Positions 12,401 to 26,100 of a DNA stretch of 64,000 nt are shown in pieces. Each line of letters starts with the position of its first letter. Position 1 is the stretch's first letter. The DNA lies in assembly GCF_000208865.1 (NCBI RefSeq), contig NC_018396.1, forward strand, positions 4,706,514-4,770,513, given 5' to 3'. This DNA comes from Neospora caninum Liverpool (Eukaryota > Apicomplexa > Conoidasida > Eucoccidiorida > Sarcocystidae). The position numbers were made by a program, and so were the translations under genes. The notes under the pieces are model-generated. The model was given only the letters and a program-made list of their open reading frames with translations. It made no database searches and was not told the origin of the DNA.

Positions 12401-15261
12401 ATATATATATATATATATATAAATTCATAGAAATACGCATTTCGTAGATACAAGCACTCAGATTGTCATGCATGCAGACCTGCATGCAGAACTATGCACG
12501 CAGTCCAGACAGGCACAGATCACCAGGCAGTAAGCTTCACGGTTTTTCCTTTCACGAAAAACCGTGCAACAAATGCAGAAGGCGTCGAGACGAAACAGCA
12601 TTCGGTTCTGGACGTCCTGACTGCAGCTGAGCTGTTTCTTCGTCTTCTCCTCATAGTCTCCATTTACCTCCATGAGCCTCGGCGTCTATCCGTGAACCTG
12701 TCATTATCTCTATTTATCTCTCCTTCTTTTCAGTAAGCTTGAAGATTTGTGATCATTTGCATCTCCGCAGCTATACGCCTAGGAAGGTGTATGGCGATGT
12801 GAAAAGAGATGCAGTTGTGAATTCCTGGAGAGTGCCTTACCAGAAGTTGAGCAGTTAGACCATCTTCCTTGACAATGAAGTTAACGAGGTTGACGCTCGA
12901 GGCGACTTCGGGCATGAAATGGGGATTCGATATTTTGGTTGTAAGGTAGAATCTGAAGTTCGTATTGTACCGAACGACAATGTCTCCTGAAAGACAGCGA
13001 ACAGATCGATCATGGGACACCCAACGAAAGGTTTCAACTCTCCTCGGATTTGACGTGAGGCAGCGCTGTCTCGGCTGTCTCTCCCGCAGCTTGTTCAGTG
13101 TGGGAAACTGGGGTGAAGCAAAAACGGACAGTCCGTGAGTTCTCGGTCCCCTCACCTATTCGGATGGAGGGAGAACCGCCGACATCGATGGTTCGCTGCG
13201 CGAGAAGCGACTCAAGAGACGGGTCAATCCCGTTCTGGACCCTCTCCATGAGGAGCGGCTTCCCACTTTTCACCGCCATGGTAATGACCTTCATGTAGTC
13301 TCGCGTCTCTGGATCGACGAGCTGAGCAATGAACCGGAAGACAACACAACGGCGTCACCGCGAGGAGCATTCGAAGTCGCATCCACTGCGCGTTCTCCAG
13401 AGCAAGAAGCGCAATGCCGAGGATCGTCCGAGTCATTTGGAACCAAAAGCGCACCCCCCCCCCCCCCCTTGCGCGTTCACCCTGTGGAAGGAGACCGGAC
13501 CGAGGCCTCGGCACCCGCGACTGGTTGGTGTCTGCTGGTAAAACCTCGGGAATCTGTGACACATCTACGATGTGTCACACAGTCTGAGGCATCCACGAAA
13601 CGTCTCTCGGAGGAGAGTCTCCGCGCATGATCGTCGGTGTGTGTCGCGTCTGCGTCCGCGCGCGTCCTGTCTCCTTTGCGCACCTTGAGGTCGTTTGTCG
13701 CCTCGAGGCGGCGAATCCACTTTGTCGCCTGGTTCTGCGGGTCAATCATCAACGGCCAGCGCCGCGATTTTGTCACCAAGACGCCGTTCTCCGTCGAGAA
13801 ACGGTCCGAGGGAAGGCCTTGGAGATTCCACTGCCGCACATCGATGGGCCGGGCCAGAAAGTCGGCGAAGTCGAAGTTCGGGTTGTGGGGAATGTTGAAG
13901 GTGTTCACCAACGGAACCCAACTTTGCCCGACCTGACGCAAAACGAGACATGCACAAGCAATCGAAAGGCCGATTACCATACCCAGGGAAAGACGAAGCA
14001 GAGAGACAGAGATAGGGAGGGAAAGAGAGAGACGGCGAGACAGAGAGAGACAGCGAGAAAGAGAGAGAGAGCGAGACGGCCATGTACGCCAGATGCTGCG
14101 TCGGCGAACACGCGCTACGACGCGCGGGAAAGGACGACGGAACCGTAGAGAGCGTGGACCGAGTGTTGAGAGCAGATTGGTTTCGGGCGGCAAGAGGGGC
14201 GAGACGGACGCCGAAAGGTTAAGTCACGGGAACAGGAACCGGATGAGCCTCAGCGGTCGAGATGAAGTAGGACGAAACGAGGTTCGGGATCAGTTCTCGG
14301 AGTGCAGAAAGGATGTCGGTGGTGTCTCCTGCCTCGGTTGGAAACCGTGTGAACTGCAACGCATGTGTCCCCGCTGGCCGACAAGAGCCGACACAAACAG
14401 CAGCTTGTCGGTAGCTGCGTCCGATCGTCAGAAACGGGCGAAGGCGCGCCTGTTACTCGCTTTCGGGCGGTCCCTCCAGCGCGGGTCCCCTGCTGGACCG
14501 AGAGGCGCCACAACCGACGTAGCGCTCCTGCGTCTCGGTCGAGAACCCAGATCTGGGGGGAAGTTCCAGTGGACCGACAGTGTGTCGAACAGCGAACGAC
14601 GGCAGACAAGTTCTTCTCTCTGGCGCCCCGCAGCAGCGACGGCCCGAGTTTCTCGCAAGGTGCAAAAGGCGCAAAGGTGGCGAGAGCGCGAGAAGTCGGA
14701 AGTGCCTCACAAGCCGATTCCGGTAGTCGGTGTTGAACGGCCCCGCGTACGCCATGAACGCCGCTGCGACCAAGCAGTCTCCAGGCAGCGCCTTCAACTT
14801 CTCCGTGCTCTGCGCCAGCGAGACTTCCCATCTGTCTCGCTCCCCAGCCAAGCCTGCAATCAGACTTTCCGCCCGTTCCATCTTGAGTTTCAGCTCCTCG
14901 GCGGAAGCGTTCAACTCGTCTTTCGTCCGAATCGAGTCATTGTACTGCTCCTTCAGCTCCTCAAGACGCTGCTGAATATCCTGCAGCCTGCTCGAACCCA
15001 GCAGCCACACGTAGGGGAGAACAGACATCGCCCCAGAACCCACTGACAACGGCGGATACATCCCCTATACCCAGAGTGGCGCATCGAAATATAGATTCGG
15101 CTATATAGAGTTATGGATTTGCGGCAGAGAACTTGAGGATACGCCCGTTGATTTTGACGACCGCCTGTTTTCCAGATGCGATTGGTGATTCTGTGTACAC
15201 GAACTGCAGATGACATGGGAGCGGACAACTCCGCATTGGTCGGCGAAACCAAGGTGTACAG

Positions 15262-15297
<36 letters not shown>

Positions 15298-18200
15298 AGA
15301 GGGATGAGTGCACTTGGTCAGCATTTCTGTTCCTGGTTGAATCGCAGAGAGACAGCGTGAACAGGATGGTCGGTTTTCCTCTGTCTGTACCTCTGAGTCG
15401 ACGCCAAGAGATCCATTTGTTTCTTCTCCAGTTGCTCTTCAGCCAGTCGAAGCCTGAGGCGTTTGGGTTCAACCTCGCGATAAACTTCCGCATACATTTG
15501 CATGGCATGCACCCACATGCACAGAGCGCCAGCGGCTCTGGACACCTTTAGCACGTTGTTGGGCGCAAACGTCGGGTCTTTCGTGAACCTCTCGATTTTC
15601 TTCAGAGTGTTGTTCGAGATCGAGTCTTTGTCAAAGTTCTTAACTTTCGTTAGGAAGCTCGGGTCATTGAGCTCCACCTTAGCTTGCGCCCACGAAGGTG
15701 TTTTCTCCATCACGGTCATCACTGCCGCCATGGTCTTCACAACGAGATCTAAGAATCCAACACAGTAATTTCACAGGCTTCACGCTGAGTGAACTTGGAC
15801 CGTTCCCAGAGGCAGATGTCTCTGTGGACAGAGAGGTCCAGCGATAACATCTGAACGAACATAAACGAACAGGCGTGTAGTGGCGTAGCCGCAGATCGAT
15901 ATGTGAGAACCGGCACAAATGGATACGGATGAAGACCAATCGGTAGAGATGTGTGGCTCGAGGATGCGGTGCCGAGCTGCGAAAACCCGTTGCGGGTATA
16001 GATCGCCGCATGCCTGCCTGTCTTTACATCTCTCGTACCTGGAGGTTTTGTGTAGGCCTTTACCTCCGCCACGGATTTTTTGTCGAGTTTTTCGAGAGCG
16101 TCAATGGCTGCTTCCAGCGCAGGCATGGCCTTCGCTAGGTCGCGTCGTGCGTCTTCGGAGAGGATTTTTGTCTCGACTTCTTCTTTGCTTATTCTCTCGC
16201 TGTCAGCTTCGACCTAGAAGCAGACCACTCAGCGGAACAGGACTGATTGCCTCTTCACCACCCGAAACGTGTGGAGCAACTCGGTTTCTTGTGGGCACAA
16301 ATGCTGTCTCAGGTCTTTTTCGCTTGTTCTCTGTGTCCCTCTTCTCGTCAGCGTGAACCCGAATGGCTCCAGCCTATCTGTGCGCCTCTTGCTCTGTTTC
16401 GAGCGCCGCCCAGCGGCCCCGGAGACACAAACCTGAACACTCGCACGAGTTACGCCTTCTTGTCAGTCCTCCTCTCCGAGGATGCGCACCGCGCCTTCAC
16501 GTTTCGCGAGAGACCGGAGGGCGTGAAGATCGTGAAACACGCGACACTGCATATTTCTTTCCTGGGCTGCGTATCCGTTCTCTGTTTTTCTCTGCGTCCA
16601 CCTGAATCGCTACCGATTGTACCTAGCGCACCGCCAGGAGTCAGTTGCGCGCAGTAACAGAGCGTGTGGGTCTCTTTCTGCAAACGTCCCGCCCTTCGCG
16701 GATCGTGTTGACTAGGTGTGACCGCATCGCGTTTCGTGCGTACAACCGGTGAAAGGTCGATGTGCCCAAACGGAGTTAGTTGTTAGGTCACCTTCGCTTC
16801 GAGGTTCTCTCTGCTTCCCAACGTGTTCGCACTCCTTCAGGTCGGAGAACCGCGGTCTTCCTCTTGCGGAGATCCCAGCACGTTGCTCCGCACTTTCTCG
16901 CCGCCTACCTGTTTCTTCTGTTCATCTGCGACGCTTCGTTTCTCGACAATCACAACCAGGAGATCCTGGCACTCCGTTTGCTTCCTGGCGACAATTTCCT
17001 TCTTCGTCTCCAACTCTGTCCCCATGACTTCGACCTGCGCGCGCGTCTCGACGAGTTTGTGCAGACCGACAGTGAGTTTGTGGACGAGTTCTTCCACTTC
17101 TTCCGTCTTCTCCCGATACAGTCGGATGTAGCCCTGAGAGAGACACGAAACGGCGCGGAAACGGTGACGCGTGTGGAACAGACGGAAAAAGCAGCAGAAC
17201 GGCTACAAACAAGCAACCAGTCCGAACATATGGATGGCACACGCGTGCCGTGCCCAACAGAGCACTTCTACACCGATCATTAAGGTGTGCAGGTATCAAG
17301 TTAGCTACACCCATGTACCTAGAATCAAGAACCCATATTTATATATATATAAGTGTATTCAAAGATGTATTTAGAGACAAGCGTTCAGATGGAGCATGGG
17401 GCCATCTGCAATCTACATTTGTTTGTGTGTGCCAGTATCCCTGTAGATACCTTTGCGCGTGTAACTGTTTATACACACAACATATATATATATATATATT
17501 TATGCCTATGGATGATTGACCTGTGCTCGCGCTTCTCACATACCTGAACCAGTTCGAGGAATTTCGTTGGCGTGACGTAGTTGCGTCTTTTCATTTCCGC
17601 GAACATTCTCTCTGATTCGGCGATCACCGCACCGTGCGCAGAGGAGAAGACCTGAGCGACGGTTAAGCGATGATTTTCTTGAACCGTCGAGTCGGCCAAG
17701 AACGTCGCCGCGACTTCAATTAGGGCGTCTTCGGGCCAGGGGAAGAACCAGTCGATTGTTGTATTGTTGACGAGCCCCGGATAATTCCTGAGAGACCGAC
17801 ACGCACTCTCAAGTTGATGTCTTATTTTGTTATGGTGAAAAACGTTTCCTCGTGGGGCACGTTGTTGGAACAAGCGTTTCCAGGCGCCAGGACGTCGACA
17901 CGCGCGAGCGGTGTCTCCAGCGGCTGATGTATCTCATCTCTCGCTGTCATCTCAAGGGACAGCAGAAAACGTCTGGGGAACAGAAACGATGAAGGGACAC
18001 TAGACAACTATGCTGGGCACTACCGGGTATGTGTGCATGTGCGTCTACTGTATACATTTACGGAATCGTTGAAATGGAGTTAAAATGATGCAGTCAGTGT
18101 GTGAGGTCAATGGCCAGTGAGAGAAGAGCGCAAGCATGCGTACATCCGCATTTATCACAGCCGTTGCTCTCAAAGACAGATCTAATGATGGCCCAGTTGA

Positions 18201-20122
18201 GAAAAAAAATATATATACATATATATATACACATATATAGATATATAAGTATATTTCCACGTCAGATTAGTGGCTCTATCCGTATATATGCAGTTGGTTT
18301 GGGTTCTCCCAAACCAGTGTCTCTGTCCCGGACACGAGAAACATGGTTCTAGGGCACCTGCAGTAGTCGCGAAGCTGGTGTCCTATGGGTCGGACGCAAA
18401 AAACGATGTGGAGATTTTCCAGGACGCGCGACAAGAAAAAGTCGTGCACTGCGTCTGCGTTCGAAGTTTGAATTCCTGCAGCCTTGGCGGTTTTTTCGAG
18501 CTCGGAAGAAATCGCCGACAACTCGTCAGCGCTGAAGAGGTTCGGAACCTCTCCGGAACTCAGCATGTTGTGCACGTCTTCGATAAACGACTCGTTCAGG
18601 ATATTTGCGTCGGAGAGAAGGAACGTAGTGCGCTTGCCGTCCACACCTGCTCACGAAGCGAGTCGGCGCATGCACGCAAATGCATCTCCTTCTGTTTGCG
18701 GGAACTTGGCCTTGATCGAGATCCGTAATGTGACGCTCAGGCTGAACGGCGACCGCACCTACTGCGCTTCTAGAAGCGACGCGGGGATACGTAGCCATTG
18801 CTCCGCCTTCGAACATCTCCACAGCCAGTTCATCTTTAGCACCGCAAACATATACGCTTTTACGCACATTAGATATATATATATATATATATCGTAGGGT
18901 ATCTGAAGTTTTCGATACATGGGAGTCGTCGACGAAGCGAGCGCAGTTGGTGCGGCGCAGAAGGCCGCGCGGCGAGTTTTACCTGTTGCGTTGTAGAGTT
19001 TCTTTAGGTCTTCCTGGAACTCGGCGTGTCCGTAGTTCCGATTCACCTCGACTTGGAAGCACTGTTGATCTGCCAGGAAGCATGCAAATAGCGTGAGGGA
19101 ATGCCGACCGCTGCCGCCAACTCCCACCAGCGTCGCGTGGCCCTTCGGCAGGCAGAGAATGCGGAAAATCCGACAGCAGTGCTCGATCGCGTCTCTGAGA
19201 AGAAGGACATTCCAAAGGAGTGTCGAAGGCAAACGGACATAGGGCGGGTGAGGTGCCCGCTCCTGGGGACGCAATGCTCACCTCACAGACGTTCCTGCAA
19301 ACTGGGCAGGGAGCATCCGGGCTCTATTCTCACTTTCAGAGACGAGAGACGAGCAGCCGACCGCGAAGGGCATTAGGAGCAACTGCGGCTCAAAGTATTG
19401 GCGAAGTGTTTCGGTGTGTCCCTCCCGATTTGGAGACAGCGTCGGTCGTGGAGCCTCTCTCTGTGCGTCTCGTGCGAGAGGAAGAGAGGCTGTCTGACGC
19501 GGTGTTTTGCGTGCCTCTTTGGGACTGTTTTGAAGTCGGGTGCTGGCCACACGAAGGAGGCAGACTCCTCAAGGCGGACCAGCTAGCAACAGGGGAAACG
19601 TTTCCTTCAACGTGAAGGCGCTCGTTTCGCGGTTTGCGAGGTGTAAACGTCTTGCCAACCTCATTCGTCCGCAACCGAGTCAAGGGAAGCATCTATGGAT
19701 TCGGATGTATGTCGAGTGTCTCTGTCGAGTGTGCATGTTCTCGAGTTGGATTCGGGGCTGAGACAGCCACCCCTCGAGGACGGCAAAACTGACCGGAAGA
19801 GCACGACAGGCATGCGGCCTCTCACGCTGCGTTCGTTGAAGTCCTCCAACTTCGCGGTGAGGAAATTTTTTAGCATTTGCTTGTCCACCACTTCGTCGTA
19901 GGGAGCATCCGCTCCAGGCGTGGTGTCGAAAGGCAAGGCCGCGAAAATCAAATCCCTCTCGCCTCTGCAGATGTCTTTAACGCCCAGCTGGACCGTTTTG
20001 TCCAAGACGCCATCCAGAATCTGAAGAAGCTCCGCGCGGTCTTCTTCGGACGCCAGGCGATCATGAAACACGCGCATGCACTCATGGAACCTGCAACGAA
20101 AACACACGCACGGGACGCACAT

Positions 20123-20162
<40 letters not shown>

Positions 20163-23100
20163 GAGTGTGTCTCTATGGACTGGCACGTGTTTGCAGCTGC
20201 TGCAAAAATGTGCACACCCACAACTGGGCACAGATATATAGCTGACGCTCCTCTTACCATAGCCTCAGAACGCTGTCTCGGTCTTCGTACACATGGGGTT
20301 CAGCCTGATAGATTCCCTGGAAGACTCGCGACATGTCCCTCATGTTGAACAGATAATGGGGCTTGTCAGGTTTCGGGAGGAACTGCTCGCGCACGTGTCC
20401 GAACACGCAAATCGTCGCCGCCGCCAAACTCTCCGCCGCTGCTTTAATGTCCTGTGCGAGGAAGAAAACGGGAGACGGCGACCAGACAGCTCTTCCACCT
20501 CCTTTCGCAAAAGGCTCTCAATCCTTGAGGTGGTTTCTGCCGAGGCGTTATACACACAGGTGAGGTGGACACAGACTCACAGCCGCACACCCGCACCTTT
20601 CAAGAGACGCACACAGGCGCGCATCTGTGAAGCGGGGTTTTTCGCGCAGGTATATGCACGCGTATATGTGTGAGACGCTTTTGAAGGCAAGGCAGCGACA
20701 CCCTTACCTCTCGGAAATCGGAGAATTTATGAATGGCAAGTGTGTTGAAGATTCGTTTGACCTGTTGTTCGTCAGGCTCTGTGAAGTTGAGCAAATTGAA
20801 GCGCGACTGCAGTCGAGCAGGAATGACGGAGCGCCCTCCCCCCGGGGGACCCATGGCTGCCAAGATGTGCGTGTCCTGCACATACTTCACCGTTTGCTTC
20901 CCCCGGTCATACCTTTGGAACAGACAAGCGGAACAGGAGAAGCAGAGTTGTCTTTTTCTGCCCCGAGAACGTTGACGAGCTACCGAGGTCCGGCGCTCGT
21001 CGAACGCGCCGCGAGAAACAGGTGTTCCTCAACAGCAAACAGCCTCTGTCTCTCTATGGAAAAGGTGTCACGTTGAATTTCCCCCAGAGAGATGGCGAGG
21101 CTACCCTCGCGAGGGCGACTTCCAGAAAGCGGCCGTTCGTTGCTTCGAAACACTCCAGTGCATGCCCACAAAGGAAACACGGACCAGACTTGATTCCACA
21201 TGCTCCGACAAAGTCTTTAAATCGCGCCAGCACTCGTTCCCACTCCCGCACACCCATATTTGGGACCGCCCCGCGTTTGGGGGCCTTTCTGGATGGACGC
21301 GTGAAACTTTGCTTTGCACAATAACCCGGCCCTATCGATCTACTGCCTCGTTTTAGATCCCTGTCCTCCAGCTTCACTTCTTCGCACCGCAAACGCAATC
21401 GTGCGCCCATCATTCCTGCCTACCAGCAGCCATAGTCAATGAGTTGTCGAAGGAGCTCAAGAGGCGGCTGTGAGCCAAACGTGTCCTTCCGGGGCATGTT
21501 CAGGTCGTCTACGAAGCAGGCGAGTCTCTTGTTCCCTGGCGGGCCGTACTTGTCCTTCACCCTCTTCTCGAGTTTCCCCTCCAAGATCTGGAGTGTGGAT
21601 GCACAAGCCACATGCAGCTGCATATCCACGCTTCTCCCAGGTGCGAAACTCCACCCAGATATCTGGACTTACAGAGCTTGACGTCCCAACCTCCCTCCAC
21701 CGCAGGTGTTTCGGATTGCACGTTCCTACGCAGAGATGTGTCCTCGCCTCTTTGTTCACGCACCCTACACGTGTCTTGGCTCACGCTTCGGTGCACGCTG
21801 CCTCTTTTTCCGCTGCTCTCAACCGGCGCGCAGTTCCAGGTTTTCCCACTCAGCGGAAACAAACAGGCACCCACGTCTCGCCCGCGAAGGCAAGTTAACG
21901 CTGGAAGGCCGAAACGGCGCCCTCGCCTAACGCCCGTGTTGCCAGGCGTCACTCCCCTTCCTCGTTCGCAGCCGCCTTCTCGGTACTCGTTTTCTGTGGG
22001 TGTTCCCCGCCAGGGCGTTTCTCTCTCCACAGACGCGTCAGCGCCATGCAGCCTCAAAGGCTTGCCGCATCTGCGCGGGGACCGCTGACCTCTTGAGTCT
22101 TTCTCGACGACGTTTGGGCGGAGAAGTTGATGACTAGAGTCGCGTGCGTGCATTCGGGGAGCTCGTGCATCACAGTGTTCAGAATCGAAGACGTTTTCCC
22201 CGCGCCTGTCTTTCCCACACAGAGGGCGTGTTTTCGGTGCAGAATGAGGCCGCTCAGCACGTGGCTGTTTCGCAACACGTCGACGGTTGGGACGATGATC
22301 TTGTGACAGGGCGTCCCTTCGAGCGGCCTAAGAACAGGACGCGCCGTCACAGGAATGCGAGTCTATGGCGCGAGCAAGGAGCAGTTTAAACGGGCGAAAA
22401 GAACGCCGTGGAAGACAGGTGCGGGGAAGCGCGCCTCCCAGCCGCACGCGATCTGCGGTTCACTTTTGTTCTCCACGCGTGGGGGCGGTCGCCAAGAACG
22501 GAGGGAACACACATGCGTTTTGAGGTGTGCTCGCCCGGAATACGACAGGAGGGAGGCCTCCACGGATTGCGATCTCGAACTTTCGTCAACTTCTGGTTAC
22601 GGCAGCGAACCACCAGAGAGGTGACTGCAAGAGACGACAGGCCGCCGCACCTGTACTGACTAGGTAGGCGATCCTCCCACAGCTTCCAGTCTTGCTTCTC
22701 GTAGTTGAGGAAATAATCGTAGACCATGTGCCCGGGCGGAAAAGAAGGCTCGATCTGGCGAATGCAACGATCCACCAAGGGGCGGCTTTCCGCATCGACG
22801 GAGGCTCCAAGGGACCAAACCACTGCGAACGCAAACGTCTTCTCCACCATCGCCAACAACTTCTCTCCCTACAAGCAGAGAGAAGCCAGACGCAGAAGGA
22901 CGCATATTTCGACACACTCCAAAGGAACCCAAAGGCCATTTCTGAACGCGTGGATCTATGCATCGGCTTATTGTATATAGGTGTGCATTTGTTTGTGTAT
23001 GTATATGTTCAGAGAGACACACACACGTGTGTGTGTGCCTGCTCTCTCCCATGCGTTAGGGGGATGTGACTCGAAACGAAAACGTGGCACATCACGCTCC

Positions 23101-26100
23101 ACAGCTTCTCTCGGCCCGCTGGCCGGTCGGCGCTTGCGTTCCAGCGGCGCAGATACAAGGCAGAGGCAGTCCCGCCTTGGTTCAGTTTCAAAGACGTCCG
23201 TCCAGTCGAGGCTCTCGACAACAGTTTTGGGCTCACCTGCAAATCTGAACTCAGACGCTGAGCGAAAACCTCGTAGAGCTTGCAGAGCGAGATCACACCG
23301 TTCATATCCGTTATGGGGACCAACTCGGTGCACTCACGCCGGACCTGGGATCAAGACACCCCTCACAAAACCGCCTGCTGGAGCGAAGCTGGTGTCGGCA
23401 AATACCAATGAAAGAATCACTTCCCTCGTCAGAGTATCACTACATAGACATATACATATATTTAAAGGTATGTGTTGGGGGATTCTGTGGGAACGAGTTC
23501 CGGTTCGTTGGGCACAACAGCGATCTGGTCACGGGGTCCTTAGAATACGGCCAAATGCCTGTGCTCAGCCAGTGCGTTTAACTATATGATATGCGGATAC
23601 TGTTAGTGTGATGAAACGCCCAGCGTTTCGTCTTGTGAAGGCCGCCGTCCAGCTTTGGGGCGAACAGCTGACAGCTTGTCTTCACACTTGTTGTGGCGAA
23701 CTCGAGGGCTACGAAAGACCTCCTCTTCCGTATCACAACCGAAGTGAGAGGTGATGGCTTCACACTAACCTTCAACACTCGGTCCAGATATTTGGTAAAC
23801 AACTGGGCCACGAACGTTTGCAATTCCTCAGTCTGAAACTGCCTCGCCAACCAACTTTGCACGTAAGGGTTCCAGTCTGAAAACGGGTATGCAGGCAGAA
23901 ATAAAGAAGCCTTGGTTGTGTGCAGCTTGTGAGTCTGACAGAGACGCTGTTCAGGACTGCTGTCCACAGGGGCTCCAGCGAGGATCGAAGGTGCTCTCAC
24001 CTTTCAGCAACCTGACCTCCGCAAAACTTGAGCTAGCGGTCGCAGAGCGCATAGCGGCGCATGCTGGCGCCATCTTTGTATGAACATGTATTCGGGTTAT
24101 GTGTGTGTGTCTGTTCATCACGGGCGTGTGCGCTCGACTTCAAATCCGTCGACCTGCCTGGGGAACGTACCTAGATCCCCAGGGTCCATGTACACCATAC
24201 CCACGCGGCTGACAGTGGCGGGTGATGCGGCTGCGAGATTCTCGACTTCAAACAGGAGAGACACCTGAAAGGCCGGAGCGAAACAGCATCTCAAAAAGTC
24301 CAGAAAAAACAGGGGTTTACGTAGCAAGACCGGCTTGTCCATGCATGTCTGTGTCTCTACGTCCCGACAGCTCTATCGGACAGACGCCTGCCTCGGTCTC
24401 CAGGCATCCGGCGCAGTGTAGCTACACGTCCTTTTTTCTCGTTTTCCGTTTCTTGGGAAACGCAGGGAATCACGCCAGCCCGAGAACGGTGCATCCGCGC
24501 TGGACTAAAAGAAAGTGCGACACGTTTCGCCTGTGTCTCTGGCAACGTTCTTCGCGGACCTGAGGAGGCATGGCGATGCGGTCTCCGTTGATGAGCGTCA
24601 AGGTCTTGTTGTCGTCGAGAAGCGAGTTCATCGATTCAATCCAGAGAGGGTCAACGGGTCCGTCGAGGACGATCCATTTGTGTGTAGGGCGCGAGTCTTG
24701 ACAAGCCTCACGTACGATCGCCGACAGGATGCCGTCCGTCCACTCCAGGGTTTGAATGTTGAAGCGTCCGTACAGCTCATTCACGTCGACAGATTTGGGG
24801 TTGATCACCCACGTTTTCACGGCTTCGAACTCGGGGGCCCCTGAGCCACAGCAGAGAGAGACACGACTCACTGTTGGGTGCCGGGAACAACGCAGTTCCC
24901 CGTTTCTGAACCAAGAGAAACCTACGCATCTAAACTGGCGGACTCCGCGAAGGGAGAGCGAGCTAAGACATAGCGGCCTTCAGCAGCTGCACACCCGAGA
25001 ACTCAGTGCTCCTAGCGAGACCCGTGAGTCGCCACGGTCTTTATGTGTCTCGGAAACCCCGACCCCGCCTCAATTCTTCATGGCAAACCGGGCTTCTCCT
25101 TGCTACAGTTCCCTCCATTTTCGAGGTAAACCGTCGGTTGGGCGAATGGCGAATCTGCGGCTGGCGCGTCGCGGTTCCCCCTTCTCTCCGCTTGTTGTCC
25201 GTCGTCTGCGAGGGCGGACCCAAAATGGGAACCGCGAGTCCAACGCGTCGTATATACTCCCCAGAACAAGCTTAGAAAGAATCTTGTCTCAGAGAGTATC
25301 CCTCCCAGTACGGCGGAACTGATATTGCTGGCATCTCAGTAGTAGTTTTCCCTCTCTCTGCCAATATGAGGGACAACAGAAATCCATATATATATATATA
25401 TATATATATATACCCGTTTCGCGCGTAGAACATAACTGATGCGGAAACGAGTCCCCTGGGTAGGGTCCTCCAGAGGCGCCCCGCGAACACGATTCGTGCC
25501 TGCGCCGTCTTTGCGGTCACTTTTGGGTTTTGCGCCCTCCTGAACCCCCCGACGATCCACAGTGGCTGCGGGAGTACCTGTCGAACTCAGATGGCAGAGA
25601 GCTTTTTGCAGAACACTCCAGGTCGTCGTTTTCCCTGTGAGACTCTTCCCCACAAGCATGTTTCCGTGGCGAGTCTGCATCGTGAGGAAGAGCTGCGTGG
25701 CCTTCACTGCGATGTGATCGACGTTCTGCAGGCCGTCGTCCTGCATGGCCCACTCGAGGGCGGTCCGCAGCACCGGGGCGCCGTTGGGGAACTGCGAGAG
25801 CGCACGACAGAGAAGTGTTGGAAGCGAGGCTCTTCGATCCCTCACGGGGTTTCGCGGCGTTCCGAAGAAACAGGAAGAAACCGACTCGGCGAGATCGGGC
25901 TGAGTGCGAACCGACGCACGAACAAAAGGGGGTCAGAGGGCTCTTTACGTTTCTTTGAGGTGCGCGCGAGTGAGTTTACCTGAGACAAATCGGTTTCTGG
26001 GAAGAGATCAGACATCAAGGCGTTGAAGAGGCACGTGTCATCCGTCACTGTCTTGGACGCATTCAGGTCCAAAATTGCGCGAATCAGCACATCCTGTTCA

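Larger units (their letters stand above)
11935..13932 (-). other. DNAH2: Dynein exons 53-56: AAA5
   Basis: Exons: 13932-13684, 13321-13156, 12986-12841, 12108-11935. AAA5 has no nucleotide-binding motif in dyneins and none is seen. Family signatures: [19 protein letters not shown] and [15 protein letters not shown] (exon 53), GKPLLMERV (exon 54), [19 protein letters not shown] (exon 55) and [10 protein letters not shown] with LEDEILRLL (exon 56). The intron between exons 53 and 54 carries a long C run around 13448-13468. Confidence 0.9.

Noticed and set aside
14093..15046. 317-residue open frame on the + strand
   Set aside because: It is antisense to dynein exon 52 and the intron after it, is Arg-rich from GC-rich antisense sequence, and shows no domain.
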